DNA from: Nemertoderma westbladi | Taxonomy: Eukaryota > Xenacoelomorpha > Nemertodermatida > Nemertodermatidae | DNA length: 64,000 bases | Reading direction: 5' to 3' | NCBI GenBank assembly: GCA_032718475.1 | Contig: JAUCBJ010001196.1 | Span: 62,001-126,000 of the forward strand | Shown: positions 32,782 to 41,763 of the stretch, piece after piece | Layout: the number at the start of each line of letters is the position of its first letter | Numbering within the stretch: position 1 is the first letter of the stretch | Translations under genes and position numbers: made by a program | Notes under the pieces: model-generated | What the model saw: the letters and a program-made list of their open reading frames with translations, nothing else | What the model was told of the DNA's origin: nothing | Database searches by the model: none

Positions 32782-34594
32782 ATGACCGACAAGATGGAGC
32801 CTTCGGTTTCTAAACCTGCGGGTTTGGATTCGAAACTTCCATTAGCTAGTGGACAACCATCGCTGGCATTAGAGCCATGTAGTATTTATGACAAATTACT
32901 AAATTCATCCGCCTCTTGGCTGACAATTTGTAAAAGAACTGTCTGGTTAAGCCGATACATTTCGTACCTTTGTTTAAAACATTAGAAACACTTAGGAAAA
33001 CAAACGAGCACTAATAGTGAGCGAATTCAGAAATTGAAACAACCTCTGACAGAGGATGAGATTGATCAAGCGGAATTAAAGCATTTGAGACATTATCAAA
33101 TGTGTGCCTTATGTATGTGTGTATGTATGCGTGTGTGTGTATGTGTGTATGTATGTATAAATGTGTGTCTGTTATTGGCTCAACGACTAGTTCTCTATAA
33201 AGCCCTCAAAAAATGGAGTCCATTAATCCATAAGGGTTTGATTTGTCATAGATCGAGAATCCAGACTGTCGACATAAACTCACAGGTTAGGTTCCCAGTG
33301 ATAATCCCTAGTCATCCAATAGAATTGCAAAGAGCAATTCAATGGGATATACATAAGAGGCTGCATCACGCGGGAAGGTTACACTGTTTGTCGGCAGTGA
33401 GACAGCGATTCATTCTATTGCAGCCAAGCAGGGCAGTAGGTACCATGTACGATGCCTGTCTGGTTTGCAAGAGGCTGAACTCCCGGAAGCGAGAGTGCAG
33501 GCATATGACCCACCCTTTACAAATACAGCGGTGGACTGCTTTGGTACAATTGAGGCAAAGAGTGGATGGCTGACCCACAAGAGATGGGGCCTGCTACTGA
33601 TATGTATGGCCAGTAGAGCCGTACATATAGAGCGTGTGGCAGACATGTCGACCAAACCTGGCCTTAAAGAGATTTATGAGAGGACTAGTAAAGGCGTTCT
33701 ACTCTGACAAGGGGACTAACTTTGTTGGAGGGAATAGCGAGTTGAATGCGGCTCATAGGGCGGCGCCAGACAGAGAAATCTCCGCAGCACTTTTGCCACA
33801 AAGAGTGGAGTGGAAATTTAACACTCCAGAAAGTCCCTGGAGAGGAGGAAGTTGGGAGCGTTTAGTTCGCTCCATAAAACAGGCCATTGCTAAAATATTG
33901 CCTGTAAACAAACAACTTACAGACGACGAGCTGGTAACAGCTTTTATCGAAATCGAGCATACTTTAAACTCGAGGCCGATAGCTATGTTGCCTGACGGTG
34001 TCGCATTAACACCAAATCATTTGCTAATGCAGAGTCCAGCATTTCTTGTGCCGGCATCAGAACCCATTAGTGCCGACCTATATAGTCGAAAGAGCTGGAA
34101 AATAACACAGTTTTTGGCGTACACATTCTGGGAATATTGGCGGGAATATTATCTCCCACAATATCCACCAGATCTAAGTGGTACAAAACATTTCGGAGCC
34201 TCCACAGAGGAGACTACATATTAATAACTGAACCAGTTGTCAAGAGAAAATATTGGGAGACTGGAGTCATCTTGCACATACACCCTTACGTACATAATAT
34301 AGTACGCACCGTTACTGTAAAAATAAGGTGCAAGTGTCCAAACCAAAAGAAGTGTAAAACTAATGGTTTACACACCTTGGACAGGCTGGAGTCATCTTGC
34401 ACATACACCCTTACGTACAAAATATAGTACGCACCGTTACTGTAAAAATAAGGTGCAAGTGTCCAAACCAAAAGAAGTGTAAAACTAATGGTTTACACAC
34501 CTTGGACAGGCTGGTCCAAGATATCATGTTACTAGAGGAGACACGCATCGAGACAGGAGACTATAATTTGTCTTCTGCCTCAAACCAAAATTAG
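32782..34594 (+). pseudogene. Integrase of element C, with frameshifts and inserted repeats
   Basis: A TG/TGTA microsatellite (33,110-33,165) interrupts the N-terminal part. The zinc domain reads WDIHKRLHHAGRLHC..CLVCKR. The core gives VDCFGTIEA (Asp) in a second frame, then SDKGTNFVGG (Asp) in a third (33,634-34,224), followed by SPWRGGSWERLVRSIKQA and TLNSRPI. The C-terminal end (34,137-34,594) contains a 125-bp direct duplication at 34,264-34,512. At least three frameshifts make it inactive. The stop TAG at 34,592 lies in the target duplication of the LINE that follows. Confidence 0.85.
34264..34512 (+). repeat. Tandem duplication of about 125 bp in the C integrase end
   Basis: GGAGTCATCTTGCACATACA through CTTGGACAGGCT is repeated twice head to tail, almost identical, duplicating the C-terminal integrase coding. 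Confidence 0.92.
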
Positions 34595-34724
34595 TTATTA
34601 TTATTATAATCTTTAATTCAGAAAAATAAATTCCATAGTAAAATAGTTAGAGCACAATAATGACCAATGTAAACATAACACTAAATTATACAAATTACCA
34701 AAATGATTAGACAAATTAACGTAA

Positions 34725-35528
34725 TTAGCTACATAGAAATTCGGTATTACGCATTGCGCAAATTCTAGAACCCTTGGCAATGGTGCAAATGGCACGCAGA
34801 ACGTAGTTATCTAGTTTGGTTATGCGGCAAAAAAGGCCAGCGACCGCCCTATAACGAATATGAATAAAAAGAGGGACATTTAAGGACCCTAAAGCTAATC
34901 GAATGCTAGTAGTTTCATCATCAACAACTCTGGGTATATTGAAAAACCGTCTAGCACAATTATTATAAGCTACTTTGAGTTTGTTGTGAACAGACTCAGA
35001 AAAGTTTTGTCTGGCCCAAAGAGCATTACAATATAACGGTGTACAATATGCACGAAATAAAGTAACTTTAACGGGGACAGGGCATGAACCGAATTTGCGA
35101 ATCAAAAAATTACCCCTAGAATAAAGCTTACAAGTTTGATTCCTGATATCGTAGTCGTCATCTAAAGTACTGTGTACAATATGGCCAAGATAATTAAACT
35201 TCTCAACGACTTCAATAGGAGAGCCATTAAGATAAACACTAGGGCGACAAATAATTGTCGACCCCTTAGGATACAAATATAAACACTCACTTTTCTTTTT
35301 ATTGAAAGTTATAGAATTACCTTTTGCGTAAGTAACACATATATCTATTAAGTGCTGTAAACCAAAAATAGAGTTTGAAATTAAACATAAGTCATCAGCG
35401 TAACCAAGGTGATTAATCCTGGTTCCATCAATAACGCAACCTACATCAGCACTGGACAATTGCTTGCTTAAATCATCGATATAAATGTTGTAGAGCAAAG
35501 GCGACAAAATACCACCTTGCTTAGGTAC
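34725..35528 (-). pseudogene. LINE reverse transcriptase, C-terminal part
   Basis: Continues after the inserted fragment: QGGILSPLLYNIYIDDLS, then GYADDLCLIS (the YADD catalytic box), FNKKKSECLYL, FNYLGHIVHS and the thumb-like ending WARQNFSESVHNKLKVAYNN. The frame is otherwise open to 34,725. It would prime reverse transcription at the target. Confidence 0.88.
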
Positions 35529-35894
35529 ATTGTGTCAAGTACAATGCACACATCTCCAACCAGACACTATATAACATTGGAGGTGTCTCATTGGTTCCCC
35601 CAAGCTTGACACTAGAACAAAATCGCCTCCGCTTTGCAGGACATTGCTTTCGCCGTGAGGACCAGCCAGTGCATAATCTTGTACTTTGGCAGCCTCATGG
35701 AGTGAATAAGCATGGTGGACAGCCTATGACTTTCTTGAGACGCATCTTAAAGGACACTGGCCTTAAAGATGCGGATGATCTAGCAAATGTCATGGGTGAT
35801 AGGGAGTTGTGGCGGTGCAATTTTGTTGACAAGCCGGCACAGCATTCTTAAAAATGCAGCTGCAATGCAGCATGCCGATCCTAGTAGTAGTAGT
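35529..35894 (+). mobile_element. 5'-truncated LINE fragment (same family as 61.2-62.8 kb)
   Basis: Flanked by ACCTTGCTTAGGTAC (35,514-35,528) and ACCTTGCTTAGTAC (35,895-35,908), a target duplication with a 1-bp indel. The inside matches 62,421-62,790, including an ORF with NRLRFAGHCFRREDQPVHNL (35,591-35,851), the C-terminal end of the LINE protein. It ends in CAATGCAGCATGCCG and a (TAG)n tail. Confidence 0.9.
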
Positions 35895-36859
35895 ACCTTG
35901 CTTAGTACCATTGGTAACAGTAAACTTAGCAGATGTAAAACCACCCCAGATTACATGCATCGACTGAGCTCGATACCAATATAAAATAATGCGGACTACA
36001 TATAATGGAAAACCCCGCGATATCAGTTTACTAAATAACTTAAAATGATTTATTTTGTCGAATGCTTTACTGGCATCTAACATACATACGTAAATGGGCG
36101 TATTGTTAGAAATATAGTAATTAAGTATCTCCTTAAGTGTAAAGATACATAATTCCGTACCTAATTTTGTCTTAAATCCAAACTGATTATCAGTCGTATA
36201 CATCAAAGACAAGCACCGTGCCAAAATAATATTTTCCAGTAATTTACTAAGAACAGTAGCTATCGAAATACCCCTATAATTATCTTTGCTTGTATGGTCC
36301 CCGGTTTTATCCTTTATTAAAGGAATAATAACGGATTCCATCATAAGCTGGGGAATATAACCATGGCTGAAAATTAAGTTAAAAAATAGAGTTAAAATAT
36401 TCAACAGTGGTACACAGCACCCATGGATAAAATGCTCAGCTTCAAGGCCATCAGGGCCTATTGCCTTACCGCTACACAAACTATTAATAGCTTCAAATAT
36501 TTCATTAACTACTACATTATTTGTTTTACTAAAAGTAGTTCCCAATAACTTATTAGTTACAAATTCCTATAGATACTGAATACTGATACTGAATTAAATA
36601 AAATCACAAAAATGATCTTTCCACAGCCCACAAATCTGTTCGGGACCAACTGCGTCGCCTACTTTATTCGGTAGTACAGTTGTTTCCGAGCAACATTTGT
36701 GTACATCAGACCAAAAGTTCTTTATTGGGTTACCTTTATTTGAAGTACTGCCCAATAAAGACTCAGCTAATTTAGTATCACGTATGTTCTGTTCATCACG
36801 CTTACATGCCCTGAGCGCTCGTTTAAAATTGGCTTTCGACCGCAGATAATTATCTGCGG
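35895..36859 (-). pseudogene. LINE reverse transcriptase, N-terminal part
   Basis: Text upstream of 36,545 reads NFKRALRACKRDEQNIRDTK and NFWSDVHKC, typical of LINE pre-RT. The frame 35,790-36,545 (coding up to about 35,895) has SLCSGKAIGPDGLEAEHF, IIPLIKDKTGD, DNYRGISIATVLSKLLE, QFGFKTKLGTELCIF and MLDASKAFDKINHFKLF (first catalytic Asp), ending at TNGTKQG where the second LINE entered. Confidence 0.88.
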
Positions 36860-36867
36860 AAATTAGT

Positions 36868-37632
36868 GTTGGAACGCAAATTCACTTCATATGCATTCCT
36901 CGTATGCAAATACTCGGAAATGCATAGGAGCGGGTTTGTGGTTATTTGCGTTGCGAATTTGTCTGGTGGGTATCAAAACAAAATTTTATTTTCATAAAAT
37001 GTTTGAAAAATTAAAAAATTTTAAAATTAGAAGTGAACCCAAGACAATTCCAAACACTGGCATATAGATGCGTTCTAGAATTCGTCTATAGATATACAGT
37101 AATTTGAAAGTCGTGAAGCCTGGAAAAATAGTATCTAGACACCATGGTTACGGCTATATTAAGTAGGAGTGTAAATTGAGTTCAGTAACTTCCACAGATT
37201 GGTGCCAACAGTACAACAACCAAGGTGCTAAAGGTTAGTAGCACCAGAGGTGCAGAGGTGTACACGAACCCCACTCAGTAGTTCATAGTGGAGTGAGGTG
37301 TTCGATTATCAAACCTGCGGGTTTGGTATAGTCGAACGCCAAAACTATTGTCCTTTCTAACTACTGTAGTCTAGTACAAGTATTGGGGAGTAGTTTGGTC
37401 ATCAAAAAGTGAGTCGGTCACGGCCAGTTTATCTCCGAAGTTTTTGCGCTATGCATGGGAATAGGTTAGAAGATAGTTAGGAATGAGATGGGATCTTGAA
37501 AGCCAAACCTGAACTGCTGGAAGGCGGCCGGGTAGCTCGGGAAGTTTGTCCCTCCGCACCATCTAACTGACTTACCCACAGTGTAATTAGTTACGTAACG
37601 GACCTAATTGGGATATATATATACGCGGCAAT
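36868..37632 (+). other. Spacer of element C between integrase and 3' ORFs
   Basis: Non-coding and AT-rich at first. AACGGACCTAATT (37,597) sits shortly before the ATG, as in element A. A short TATATATATA stretch lies at 37,613. The hairpin text AAACCTGCGGGTTT near 37,313 recurs at 32,813. Confidence 0.5.
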
Positions 37633-38628
37633 ATGGAGAAGGAAATTCGAGCGCAACCGAGGAGAGGTTTCACCACCAGAGAGGAAGCAGAACTACCGTT
37701 CGCCCGACCTGGGTGTAAAGATTCCAATGTTTACTACCATGGGAGATCGGTAATGGAGTTGAATGGGAAGTATAACCCCACATACGAGAAGGAGTTGAGG
37801 AGGGAACGGATTCGAGCGTTGGGAGACCGCATGGAGGTTCTACGAAAGGAATATCGTACTCGTTATCCCTACGACTTTGCCCTTGATGTGTGCGACATTA
37901 GCTCCGACCCTGATGAGGAAATCGCTCGTCTATACCATATGAATATGTATTTGCGGCACAATGAACCGCTACCTGCCGTCCGAGAACAATTCGACGGGAT
38001 GCATCTTTACCGGAGGACCCGAGGTGAGGATCAGGAGATGCCAAAGGTTTTCAGCGTATACAAGTTGTTCTACAAATGCGGCGAATGCATGAATAAGCAA
38101 GACGTAGTGATTCCCGATCGACTGAATGAACAGAATCCTGAACCGATATTAACGCGGAGTCAAGCTCAACAGTTTCTTAGATATAATGAGGGAGGTTACC
38201 CGATGAGCAACCCGATGATCAGTATCGACTTTAGCGGAAAGAGACCTCTGAGACCCATTATGCCGACCGTTACGACTTTAGATCCGTGTATGGAGATTAA
38301 ACCCTGTTCGACACCCGCTTTGATAGAAACGGCGGCGGCTATTTCGCTTTACCGAGCCTATAAGGACCTAGAGGCGCGGCGCGAAGCGGCATGGGACTCA
38401 AGTACCAAACCCAGAGGTTTGGATCTCTCGAGTCCCTGGACCATGTTTACTTCGCCTCACCGAGGGAGAAAGCTCACGCCCAAGCATCAGGATGATATAG
38501 ACACGTTGCGGCAAGAGGAGCGAGCGGCGAAAGCGAAGCAGTTATTCGAAGAGCGTATAGCGGAGTATAATAAGACCGCGGATAGACATCAGGAGAAAAC
38601 TAGGAGAGTGACTGGATTTGTTCCATAG
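37633..38628 (+). CDS. 3' ORF alpha of element C, unknown function
   Basis: A 331-codon intact frame from the ATG at 37,633. The product is charged and mostly helical. It includes ELRRERIRALGDRMEVLRK, RLYHMNMYLRHNEPLPAV, a cysteine pair in KLFYKCGECMNK, MPTVTTLDPCMEIKP, and a coiled coil near the end (DDIDTLRQEERAAKAKQL). Element B has the counterpart (RLYFTMMYLTADRPIPVV; RPQTLDPNSMMDPPE). No signal peptide or membrane segment was seen, so it is not a typical envelope. The family is not recognised. It stands after integrase, where env would be. Confidence 0.6.
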   Translation: MEKEIRAQPRRGFTTREEAELPFARPGCKDSNVYYHGRSVMELNGKYNPTYEKELRRERIRALGDRMEVLRKEYRTRYPYDFALDVCDISSDPDEEIARLYHMNMYLRHNEPLPAVREQFDGMHLYRRTRGEDQEMPKVFSVYKLFYKCGECMNKQDVVIPDRLNEQNPEPILTRSQAQQFLRYNEGGYPMSNPMISIDFSGKRPLRPIMPTVTTLDPCMEIKPCSTPALIETAAAISLYRAYKDLEARREAAWDSSTKPRGLDLSSPWTMFTSPHRGRKLTPKHQDDIDTLRQEERAAKAKQLFEERIAEYNKTADRHQEKTRRVTGFVP

Positions 38629-39117
38629 GCTGTATCTCAACCCCGACCGGTGTATTATTCCGACGGCAACGAACCTGCGATATTGGTAGATCACACAGAG
38701 TCGCGAGAAGCCATTCGATTCTTGCCAATGGTGATGTTGTCGGATCATTGGAACGTCGACTGCTTACGGGAAGTTTTATGAGCGAGGTTCTTATGTGACG
38801 TCCCGATGCAGATAACGGATTATGATACGTTAGACAAGATCGGAGCTCCGCGGAAGGAGAGCAAGTTGTTTGGCTCGTTGGATAAGTATATAAAGGTATG
38901 GGTCGCGGTGGCTACATTCCCAGACGACGAAGAGGTAGACGAGGCGTGGCTAAGGAGGAAGGGTTCCTATACCCAGTATGATAACCACAAGGCTATCGAG
39001 CACATGTGGACCCCATCCGACAAGATCCAGCGTCAATGGAGGAAGACTGAGGAATCCCTAGAGGATTGGTGCGTAATGTTTTACGACAACGAAGGAGGGT
39101 CCCATCAAGAGTGCTTA
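38629..39117 (+). pseudogene. 3' ORF beta of element C, truncated
   Basis: It continues in the frame of ORF alpha after TAG (38,626), with a TGA at 38,779, so alpha and beta may have been one long ORF. It ends in WCVMFYDNEGGSHQE, matching the CLIYDNEGN segment of element A's exonuclease-like ORF. At about 39,118 the sequence switches to the E/B leader, so the exonuclease-like core, if it existed, is lost. What precedes it (KYIKVWVAVATFPDDEEVDE) is unrecognised. Confidence 0.5.
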
Positions 39118-39690
39118 ACTAGTAATTATGCTTGTTATGCATACCGTTATAGTCAAATTAACCCTGGTACTACTTCAGGACTGCTTGGCGTAGGACAGAC
39201 TGGTGATTTTGTGCTCCAGTCACTCCAGCAGATACCATGGTTCTTTTGGCTGTTCACGTATATTTAACTGCTAGTTAAATGTTGTATAATTACTTGTACC
39301 TAATTTAGGGTTTAGAGTACAGTGCTTTCCTGAAAGTAATTTAGTGTGTAGGCAGTATATTTATGTTGTAACGTGGTTAATAGGTCCGTTAGCTCTGGTT
39401 GGCTTCGATAATTAACCTCTAGGTATAGGACACTCCGGGTACATAACATAGTGCTTATAGTTTAAGACTATAAGCTGTCAGACGGTGGCATTTCCTTATC
39501 TTGACAACGCAACGTACTTAATACTACTTTATTGGTTTCAAATACCGTAATTTCCTGTCAGTTTGTAAGAACCAGAAATTCTAAATCCTTGTTAGTCTGG
39601 TTTGTAAATTTCTTGTTAAATTACCCTAAAAAATTGTACGTGTAACTTGTTTATTGTTTATTTAGAGATTGTGTAATCTCAACCCGATAC
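39118..39690 (+). repeat. E-type leader segment in element B
   Basis: Homologous to the minus strand of 1725-2285. It is non-coding. It abuts integrase text at about 39,690 with no gag or pol between. Confidence 0.85.
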
Positions 39691-40157
39691 GTAAGCAGGA
39701 GCATGAAGAGACCAATAAGCAGATACTGAGACTCCTGCAATGCTATGAAGATTCCGATAAGTATTTCCTGTTGTTGAGAAATCCACAGATGCGCTTAAGA
39801 GATTGTTTCTCTAGCACAATGATAGATGGGTTAATACGTGTTGGAGGGAGACTAACTAATGCTCCATTATCCTTTGACACTAAGTTTCCCATACTCATTA
39901 GAAATCTTGAAATACAGATCAAGATGATTGTAGACGTTCACAGTAAGCTTTACCATGCTGGTAGAGAACGAGTTCTTAGCGAAATTCGAACTCGCTATTA
40001 TTTCCATAAACCCTGTAGAGCTCTGAACCAAGTTCTTAGGAACTGTATACCCTGTAGGAAAGCATTCAGTAGGCCTTTAACACAACGAGAGGCAGAATTA
40101 CCTAGGGAACGAGTGTGTAGATTTATTTGGCCCTATTGAAGTATATCGTGCTAGGAC
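39669..40157 (+). pseudogene. Integrase of element B, N-terminal part
   Basis: The frame 39,669-40,139 has LIRVGGRLTNAPLSF and the zinc domain VHSKLYHAGRERVLSEI..CIPCRK, typical of BEL integrase. A frameshift near 40,120 shifts the first catalytic region (VDLFGPIEV) to another frame, which runs into the Gypsy insertion at 40,157. Confidence 0.85.
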
Positions 40158-40421
40158 TGTAGCGTTCCACTTTACCAGGACTCGCACCCTCACCAAGGGG
40201 ACCTAACTGAGTCTGGGCCTCATTATTATATAGGACGGACTGCCATGCAGTACTGCTGTACGGACTTCAGTACTGATCTACCTAGGCCTACTATTACAGT
40301 ACTGCAGTATTACATACATCCACATACTGCTTGCTCGTTGACCTTCTCTGCACGATTTATATATTTGATTATTATACTTGATATTACGTTTCTGTATTTT
40401 GATGGGATTGTCATCCCTTCA
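40158..40421 (+). repeat. 5' LTR of the Gypsy element
   Basis: 264 bp. It matches the 3' LTR except for about 107 extra bases between AAGGGGAC and TTACATACATCC. Confidence 0.92.
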
Positions 40422-40422
40422 C

Positions 40423-40440
40423 TGGTGACCTGGACGAGAT
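40423..40440 (+). promoter_or_regulatory. Primer binding site, tRNA-Trp type
   Basis: TGGTGACCTGGACGAGAT starts 2 bp after the LTR. It resembles the tRNA-Trp site known from avian retroviruses and CsRn1-clade elements (TGGTGACCCCGACG). Confidence 0.7.
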
Positions 40441-40450
40441 CTATATATTC

Positions 40451-41221
40451 ATGGAGGCCACAGACATTCAGGCCCTCGCTGCCGCCATCGCCGCGATCCC
40501 CAAAGCCGACCCCACCGCTGCAGTCAACGCCGTGACGGTGAAACTTCCCCCATTCTGGCCAACACGGCCGGAGGTCTGGTTCCGCCAGGTGGAGGCGCAG
40601 TTCGCACTCCGCGCGATCACCGTCGACTCTACTAAATTTAACTATATAATCGCGGTGCTCGATAATGCAACCGCTGGCGAAGTCGAGGCGATCATCCTCT
40701 CCCCACCTGCCACTGACTCTTACCAGGCCATCAAGGACGCCCTCATCCGAACCTTCGGCCGCTCACAGGCGGCAAAGGATGCAGAGCTACTCGCTCTCAC
40801 CGGCCTCGGGGACCGGAAACCTTCGGGCCTCCTCAACCACATCCGCAGCCTCAACGCCAACCCCGACACCATATTCCGCGCCCTGTTCCTCGCACAGCTG
40901 CCATACGAGGTCCGCCAGATCCTCGCCGGCTCCGGTAAGACGGACCTCGACGAGTTGGCAGCCGACGCCGACCGTATAATGGAAACCCCTACCCCGGCTC
41001 AAAATATCGCTACGATTCGGCGCAATGGCACACCACGTTTCACTAGCCAGCAACCGACACTCTGCTACTTCCACCAGAAATTTGGTAAGGACGCCAGGAA
41101 CTGCAAGCGCGGCTACTGCTCGATGTCCCTCCTCGTCCCACCATTGGTGCAAGCAGATCTCTCGCGCACAACCCCTATAGCACGCTCCGGTCGACCGGAA
41201 AACGGCCCGGCCGCCCGCTAA
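40451..41221 (+). CDS. gag: Gypsy Gag with CHCC zinc motif
   Basis: A 256-codon frame. Residues about 28-150 are capsid-like: VKLPPFWPTRPEVWFRQVE, LDNATAGEVEAIIL, YQAIKDALIRTFG, LFLAQLPYEVRQIL. Residues 205-223 form a C-x2-H-x9-C-x4-C motif, the CHCC arrangement reported for CsRn1-clade Gag in place of CCHC. It packages element RNA into particles. The frame is intact; protease is in another frame. Confidence 0.88.
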   Translation: MEATDIQALAAAIAAIPKADPTAAVNAVTVKLPPFWPTRPEVWFRQVEAQFALRAITVDSTKFNYIIAVLDNATAGEVEAIILSPPATDSYQAIKDALIRTFGRSQAAKDAELLALTGLGDRKPSGLLNHIRSLNANPDTIFRALFLAQLPYEVRQILAGSGKTDLDELAADADRIMETPTPAQNIATIRRNGTPRFTSQQPTLCYFHQKFGKDARNCKRGYCSMSLLVPPLVQADLSRTTPIARSGRPENGPAAR

Positions 41222-41256
41222 TTCCCGCGGTCGGCCACCCTGGGGGCACAGACACC

Positions 41257-41763
41257 ATGTCCGTGTCGGACGTGCGTTCCGGCCGGACCTACCTCGTTGA
41301 CTGCGGGGCACAACTATCGGTCGTCCCAGCCTCAACACAGGATCGTCGACTCCCTCGCACACCACCCCTTGTTGCCGCGAATGGCACTGCCATCGCGACC
41401 TGGGGCCGCCGGAAGTACACGATCCTCCTCGCTGGTCATGAGTTCTCCCTTGAGGCTCATGTGGCCGATGTCACCCAACCAATCCTCGGTGCTGACTTCT
41501 TCCGCCGCAACCGCCTCCTAATTGACATGGCAGGCAGGCGTCTAGTAGATCCCAACGGGAAGACTATCCCCGCCTCCGACTTCTCGGGACTACCCTCCGT
41601 CGCCGCCATCTCCATTTTCGAGAAGGTGCTCGAGGAGTTCCCCGAACTCCTCCAACCCCGTTTCGCCGCCACAGACGACAACCTCCACGGGGTTGAGCAC
41701 CACATCATCACAGATTGCCCTCCCCTCTTCGCCCACGCCGGCGCCTCAATGCGGAGAAACTGA
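41257..41763 (+). CDS. Gypsy aspartic protease (start of pol)
   Basis: A 168-codon frame. TYLVDCGAQLSVVPA is the active site, with Cys where Ser or Thr is usual (D-T-G-A); ANGTAIATWG and PILGADFF match the flap and the ILGxD motif. It runs into a stop at 41,761, but the coding text moves to the RT frame at about 41,733 (PPLFA before the shift, then RPRRRL), consistent with a small deletion. Confidence 0.85.
   Translation: MSVSDVRSGRTYLVDCGAQLSVVPASTQDRRLPRTPPLVAANGTAIATWGRRKYTILLAGHEFSLEAHVADVTQPILGADFFRRNRLLIDMAGRRLVDPNGKTIPASDFSGLPSVAAISIFEKVLEEFPELLQPRFAATDDNLHGVEHHIITDCPPLFAHAGASMRRN

Larger units (their letters stand above)
34596..36859 (-). mobile_element. Minus-strand LINE (CR1/Jockey-like) inserted in element C
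   Basis: AAATTAGT occurs at 34,588-34,595 and again at 36,860-36,867, an 8-bp target duplication. On the minus strand the 5' end (36,859) encodes the pre-RT region, followed by RT; the 3' end has a TAA/ATA-type tail at about 34,600. A second LINE fragment is inserted at 35,529-35,894. It is 5'-truncated, with no endonuclease seen. Confidence 0.85.
15687..39117 (+). mobile_element. Element C: BEL/Pao-like retrotransposon, nested and decayed
   Basis: Order on the plus strand: gag start (15,687), nested element A (16,092-27,170), rest of gag, zinc knuckles, protease, RT, RNase H, integrase (to 34,594), nested LINE (34,596-36,859), spacer, then 3' ORFs (37,633 to about 39,117). The element is cut at about 39,118, where element B sequence begins, so its 3' LTR is missing. 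Most ORFs carry stops or frameshifts. Confidence 0.85.

Noticed and set aside
32806-32830. AAACCTGCGGGTTT hairpin recurring at 32,813 and 37,313 as a signal
   Set aside because: Only two exact copies, one inside coding text; too short to separate from chance.
37633-39117. 3' ORFs of C as a retroviral envelope
   Set aside because: No signal peptide, no membrane span, no cysteine-rich ectodomain; the proteins are charged and helical.
39118-39690. This repeat as the LTR of element B
   Set aside because: In element E the same text lies in the leader, downstream of a separate 1.1 kb LTR that matches 49,617-50,733.
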